From Chitinophagaceae bacterium (GTDB lineage Bacteria; Bacteroidota; Bacteroidia; Chitinophagales; Chitinophagaceae): 8,296 bases of DNA. Below the pieces are notes generated by a model, which was not told where the DNA came from, did no database searches, and saw nothing but the letters and a program-made list of their open reading frames with translations. The stretch is taken from assembly GCA_947442905.1 (NCBI GenBank), contig CANEWV010000055.1:1-8296 (forward strand), written 5' to 3'. This document shows, one piece after another, positions 5,308-8,296 of the stretch (position 1 is the first letter of the stretch; each line of letters starts with the position of its first letter). Made by a program: the position numbers and the translations under genes.

Positions 5308-5359
5308 CTTGCAATTTTATAATACTAGAATCGTATATTTAAGGATAAAAACAAATATC
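5308..5359 (+). promoter_or_regulatory. Promoter and leader of the secreted hydrolase operon
   Basis: A -33-like CTTG (5308-5311), a 22-base spacer and -7 TATATTTA (5334-5341) are followed by an 18-base leader to ATG 5360. From TCG before the -7 to the ATG this closely follows the Fic promoter: 11 identical bases, then 13 of 18 leader bases. The open frame could be extended upstream to TTG 5240, but the promoter shows that the transcript starts later. Confidence 0.65.
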
Positions 5360-7255
5360 ATGCGCTTCAATAAAACATTACTACTCGCCATTGGCCTCTT
5401 TGCCTTTAATGCAATTTCTACAACTGCTTCTGCGCAAGACACTGCTAGCATTTATAGAAAACTAGATTCGATTGCTGTGATTGATCAAAAAGTAATGATG
5501 CCCATGCGGGATGGTATTAGGTTAGCTACTGATATTTACCGCCCAAAGGGTGATGGTAAATACCCAATTGTTTTTTCTAGAACGCCGTATAATTTTAATA
5601 CATGGGTGGACGGTAAAATGACAACCCGCTCTTTAGAAGACGCATACCAAGCAGTGAGTAGAGGTTATGTGTACGTTGTTCAAAACGAGCGTGGTCGATT
5701 TTTTTCTGAAGGCGAATGGGATATTTTAGGTACGCCCATCACCGATGGATATGACGCGCTTGAATGGATGAGTAAACAAACATGGAGCAACGGTAAAGTT
5801 GGTTTGATTGGTTGTTCTTCTACTGCAGAATGGCAGATGGCGGTAGCTTCTCAAAATCATCCAGCACTAGCTGCGATGGTGGCACAAGGTTTTGGTGCAG
5901 GCGTGGGTAAAGTAGGTAAATTTATGGAGCAGGGTAACTGGTATAGAGGTGGTGCACAACAAATGTTATTTACTCCTTGGCTTTATGGTACCCAGCACGA
6001 TCTAATGGCACCAAGGCTTCCAGCAGGTATTCAACAAAAAGATTTACAAAGGATTCAAAAGTTTTATGACATGTCGCCTGAAATGCCAAAAGTAGATTGG
6101 GCACAAGGATTAAATCATTTACCTGTTGTAGATATCATCAAAAATGCACAAGGTGCAAATGGCATTTACGAAAAAATGGCCGTAAGAAAACCCAACGATC
6201 CAGCATGGTTTAATGGCGGGCTCTATCACGAAAATATGCCTTTAGAAGTTCCTGCTTATTGGTTTGTGAGTTGGTACGATGTTTCATCGGCACCCAATAT
6301 TGCGCTCTTCAATCATGTAAGAAATGCTGCTAAATCAAAAACGGTAGCCGATAATCAATACCTAGTTATTGCACCGGTTTTACATTGTTCATATAAGCGT
6401 GCCACAGAAAACACCATTGTTGGTGAAAGAAGTGTAGGCGATGCCCGATTAAACTATGATGAATTAACCTGGGGTTGGTTTGATATGCTATTAAAAGGTG
6501 CTCAAAATAATTTTAAAACCACGCAGCCACGCGTTCGTTACTACACAATGGGTGCCAATAAATGGCAACAAGCAGAAAGCTTTCCATTACCTAACACCGA
6601 CATAAAAAGTTTTTATTTATCAAGTGCAGGTAAGGCCAATACCCGAAATGGTGATGGTGCTTTAACACTAACAGTGCCTAATAAAGACATGCCTGACGCA
6701 TTTACCTATGATCCAATGAATCCAGTAAGTTCATATGGCGGTAATGTTTGCTGTACAGGTAATGCGGTTCAAGGCGGCAGCTTTGATCAATCACAAATGG
6801 AATTAAGAAATGATATTTTGGTGTATACTTCTGATGAATTAAAAGAGGGCGTTGAAATTACGGGCTTTATAGAGTCTACCCTTTTTGTTTCTTCTACAGG
6901 ACCGGATACTGATGTAACTATTAAACTAATTGATGTATACCCTGATGGTAAGGCGTATAACTTAGATGAAACCATTCAGCGCCTACGTTACAGAGAGGGT
7001 TACGATAAAGAAGTATTTATGGAGAAAGGCAAAGTATATAAGGTTGATTTAACGCCAATGGTTACCAGTAACTATTTTGCAGCAGGACATAAAATTCGCA
7101 TCGAAGTATCAAGTAGTAATTTCCCTAGATTCGATCGTAACCTAAACACGGGCGGTAATAACTACGATGAATCAAAAGGTATTACAGTAGAAAATAAAAT
7201 TCACCATTCAAAACAATATCCTTCTGTGATCAAATTGCCATTTATAAAAAATTGA
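5360..7255 (+). CDS. Secreted CocE/NonD family serine hydrolase (X-Pro dipeptidyl-peptidase S15 type)
   Basis: This 631-residue protein begins with a signal peptide ([16 protein letters not shown], cleavage after ASA at residue 25), so it is exported. The N-terminal alpha/beta-hydrolase domain has [16 protein letters not shown] (47-62) and [20 protein letters not shown] (101-120). The nucleophile elbow is GCSST with Ser153, where relatives usually have G-x-S-Y-x-G. The acid is Asp307 in VSWYD and the base His342 in APVLH, so the catalytic triad is complete. The C-terminal jelly-roll domain (PF08530) covers about 415-620, ending with [24 protein letters not shown]. Family members cut X-Pro peptides, alpha-amino-acid esters, cephalosporins or cocaine, and the substrate here is unknown. 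The next gene follows after 11 bases, so the two likely form an operon. Confidence 0.92.
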   Translation: MRFNKTLLLAIGLFAFNAISTTASAQDTASIYRKLDSIAVIDQKVMMPMRDGIRLATDIYRPKGDGKYPIVFSRTPYNFNTWVDGKMTTRSLEDAYQAVSRGYVYVVQNERGRFFSEGEWDILGTPITDGYDALEWMSKQTWSNGKVGLIGCSSTAEWQMAVASQNHPALAAMVAQGFGAGVGKVGKFMEQGNWYRGGAQQMLFTPWLYGTQHDLMAPRLPAGIQQKDLQRIQKFYDMSPEMPKVDWAQGLNHLPVVDIIKNAQGANGIYEKMAVRKPNDPAWFNGGLYHENMPLEVPAYWFVSWYDVSSAPNIALFNHVRNAAKSKTVADNQYLVIAPVLHCSYKRATENTIVGERSVGDARLNYDELTWGWFDMLLKGAQNNFKTTQPRVRYYTMGANKWQQAESFPLPNTDIKSFYLSSAGKANTRNGDGALTLTVPNKDMPDAFTYDPMNPVSSYGGNVCCTGNAVQGGSFDQSQMELRNDILVYTSDELKEGVEITGFIESTLFVSSTGPDTDVTIKLIDVYPDGKAYNLDETIQRLRYREGYDKEVFMEKGKVYKVDLTPMVTSNYFAAGHKIRIEVSSSNFPRFDRNLNTGGNNYDESKGITVENKIHHSKQYPSVIKLPFIKN

Positions 7256-7266
7256 ACCCTATTAAA

Positions 7267-7731
7267 ATGAAAAAACTACTTTTCTCTGCATTCATTGCAG
7301 CTAGCCTATTCGCATGTAAATCAGAAACAAAAGCGCCATTTGATTTAGTAAATGCTAAAAAAGAAATTGAAGCCGCCAACAAACAAATTTCTGAATCTAT
7401 GGCCAAAGGAGATTCTGTAGGCCTAGCAGAAGCATATAGTACTGATGGCGCTTTAATGTTAAACAATATGCCATCAGTTAAAGGAAAAGAAAACTTAACT
7501 AAACTATGGGGTAGTTTTATAAGCGCCGGAATGGGCGGTTTAGAATTCACTACATTAGAAGTTTGGGGTGACGAAAATTACATTACAGAAGAAGGTCTTA
7601 TTGTTATTAAAGCAAAGGACGGAACTCAACTAGACAAGGGTAAATACATAGTACTATGGAAAAAAGAAAATGGGAAATGGAAATTGCATAGAGATATATC
7701 AAATTCAGATTTACCAGCTGTAACAAAATAA
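7267..7731 (+). CDS. SnoaL/DUF4440-type lipoprotein (ketosteroid isomerase-like fold)
   Basis: This 154-residue protein starts MKKLLFSAFIAASLFAC; the lipobox LFAC gives lipidation at Cys17 and anchoring in a membrane facing the periplasm or outside. Residues 30-145 look like the NTF2/SnoaL-like fold: an N-terminal helix (AKKEIEAANKQISESMAKGD), a second helix (VGLAEAYSTDGALML), PSVKGKENL (69-77), and a C-terminal strand KENGKWKLHRDISNSDLP (133-150) typical of DUF4440 proteins. Such domains bind small ligands or act as isomerases; no catalytic assignment is possible here. The longer frame starts with TTG at 7252, inside the hydrolase stop region, so ATG 7267 is preferred. It lies 11 bases after the hydrolase stop and before a terminator, so it is probably co-expressed and may act in the same envelope compartment. 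Confidence 0.87.
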   Translation: MKKLLFSAFIAASLFACKSETKAPFDLVNAKKEIEAANKQISESMAKGDSVGLAEAYSTDGALMLNNMPSVKGKENLTKLWGSFISAGMGGLEFTTLEVWGDENYITEEGLIVIKAKDGTQLDKGKYIVLWKKENGKWKLHRDISNSDLPAVTK

Positions 7732-7748
7732 ATTGATACTTTAACTTT

Positions 7749-7788
7749 AAAAAGGGTTTATGAAGTAATATTCATGAACCCTTTTTTT
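7749..7788 (+). terminator. Strong Rho-independent terminator of the hydrolase-lipoprotein operon
   Basis: AAAAAGGGTTTATGAA (7749-7764) pairs with TTCATGAACCCTTTTT (7771-7786) over 16 positions, with one T-G wobble and a six-base loop, followed by further T to 7788. It begins 17 bases after the lipoprotein stop. The A tract on the left makes it potentially bidirectional. Confidence 0.9.
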
Positions 7789-7818
7789 GTAAGAAAATGA
7801 GTTTTTATATTTTTATCA

Positions 7819-7874
7819 GTTAATATTTAATTCATAATTCGTTAATACTGAATTAACATAGCTGCTATAATTTC
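7819..7874 (+). promoter_or_regulatory. Four 7-base repeats at 11-base period (Pho-box-like operator) plus -10-like TATAAT
   Basis: GTTAATA (7819), ATTCATA (7830), GTTAATA (7841) and ATTAACA (7852) start exactly 11 bases apart, with consensus RTTMAYA and 4-base spacers. Tandem 7+4 units are how PhoB and other OmpR-family regulators bind. Seven bases after the last unit comes TATAAT (7866-7871), then TTC, and ATG 7898 follows 26 bases after TATAAT. No normal -33 element is needed if an activator binds here. The region is AT-rich, which lowers certainty. Confidence 0.45.
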
Positions 7875-7897
7875 ACAGATTAATTAATAATTAATTT

Positions 7898-8296
7898 ATG
7901 AAAAATAGTAAAATCAGTTATTTGTTCTTATTTGCATTAGTATTATTTTCTTGTAATAAAAATGAAGTATCGGTTCCACTAGAAAATACACAAAATGAAG
8001 ATTTAACTGGTTATCAAGAAATTGCATCTATTAATTTGGGTGGGGTTGGAGCAGCAGAAATAACTGCTTTTGATCCTGCTACTAATAGATTATTTGCTGT
8101 AAATAATGGAACAGAAAATAAAATTGATGTACTAGACATAAGTAACCCATCAAATGTGACAGTAATTAAATCTATTAGCATGTTGCCATATGGCGGATAT
8201 GTGAATAGTGTAGCTGTAAGCAATGGAAAATTAGCAGCAGCAATAGAATCTACCAACAAACAAGCAGCTGGAAAAATAGTTGTTTTTAATACTTCA
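7898..8296 (+). CDS. Choice-of-anchor I family lipoprotein (partial, C-terminus beyond window edge)
   Basis: The first 133 residues are visible. MKNSKISYLFLFALVLFSC gives a lipobox LFSC with Cys19, so it is a lipoprotein. Residues 40-133 match the start of choice-of-anchor I proteins: IASINLGGVGAAEITAFDPA, NRLFAVNNGTENKIDVLDIS, then YGGYVNSVAVSNGKLAAAIES and GKIVVFNT. This is the first blades of a beta-propeller, with the usual pattern of 'names of a state, value, and change'. Relatives are extracellular or surface proteins, several of them loosely annotated as alkaline phosphatase-like or esterase-like; no enzyme activity can be claimed from this part. The full protein is usually several hundred residues, so most is missing. 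It is a separate transcription unit behind the terminator, with a possible PhoB-type operator upstream. Confidence 0.85.
   Translation, partial: MKNSKISYLFLFALVLFSCNKNEVSVPLENTQNEDLTGYQEIASINLGGVGAAEITAFDPATNRLFAVNNGTENKIDVLDISNPSNVTVIKSISMLPYGGYVNSVAVSNGKLAAAIESTNKQAAGKIVVFNTS

Noticed and set aside
5240..5359. 40-residue N-terminal extension of the hydrolase from TTG 5240
   Set aside because: It covers the promoter and would bury the clear signal peptide that starts at ATG 5360.
7881..7897. Repeated TTAAT units just before the last gene
   Set aside because: This is low-complexity AT sequence with no period matching the upstream 11-base array.

Overview
The window looks like a Bacteroidota chromosome, probably Chitinophagaceae or a close relative (inference). 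It is AT-rich. Start codons lack clear Shine-Dalgarno sites. Several genes have a promoter of the Bacteroidota type (-33 TTG/TTTG, -7 TAnnTTTG-like) with an 18-26 nt leader, and lipoproteins carry short lipobox signals. No rRNA, CRISPR array, transposase or integrase is present.

Left part (1-660). A secreted protein of unknown function runs off the left edge on the minus strand. It is followed by 316 bases without a gene. This gap holds two perfect 13-base palindromes, a GC-rich tandem 12-mer, and the 3' part of a tRNA-Met starting exactly at the anticodon loop, followed by a strong terminator. A tRNA 3' fragment that begins at the anticodon loop is the typical scar of tyrosine-recombinase integration. 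The geometry puts the integrated element to the left, with its end at about 571, and the ordinary chromosome to the right.

Middle (700-5213). A small three-helix membrane protein (minus) is divergent from a class II Fic-domain protein (AMP transferase with a built-in inhibitory helix and a C-terminal winged helix). A small multidrug-export-like membrane protein follows and converges on two minus-strand transcription units. The first is PCD-DUF2177-DUF1295: a pterin-4a-carbinolamine dehydratase followed by two membrane proteins, tightly packed behind its own promoter. The second is DUF2237 followed by a PNPOx-like FMN protein.

Right part (5300-8296). A secreted CocE/NonD (X-Pro dipeptidyl-peptidase type) serine hydrolase is followed 11 bases later by a SnoaL/DUF4440-type lipoprotein, and the pair ends at a strong hairpin terminator. 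The last gene, cut by the window edge, is a choice-of-anchor I lipoprotein. Its promoter region contains four 7-base units repeated every 11 bases, the layout of a PhoB/OmpR-family operator.

Several starts were moved downstream of the longest open frame: Fic to 1099, PNPOx-like to 4804, hydrolase to 5360 and SnoaL lipoprotein to 7267. The reasons are promoters lying inside the longer frames, signal peptides, or TTG codons used only to extend the frame. The hydrolase and Fic genes share a nearly identical promoter and leader.
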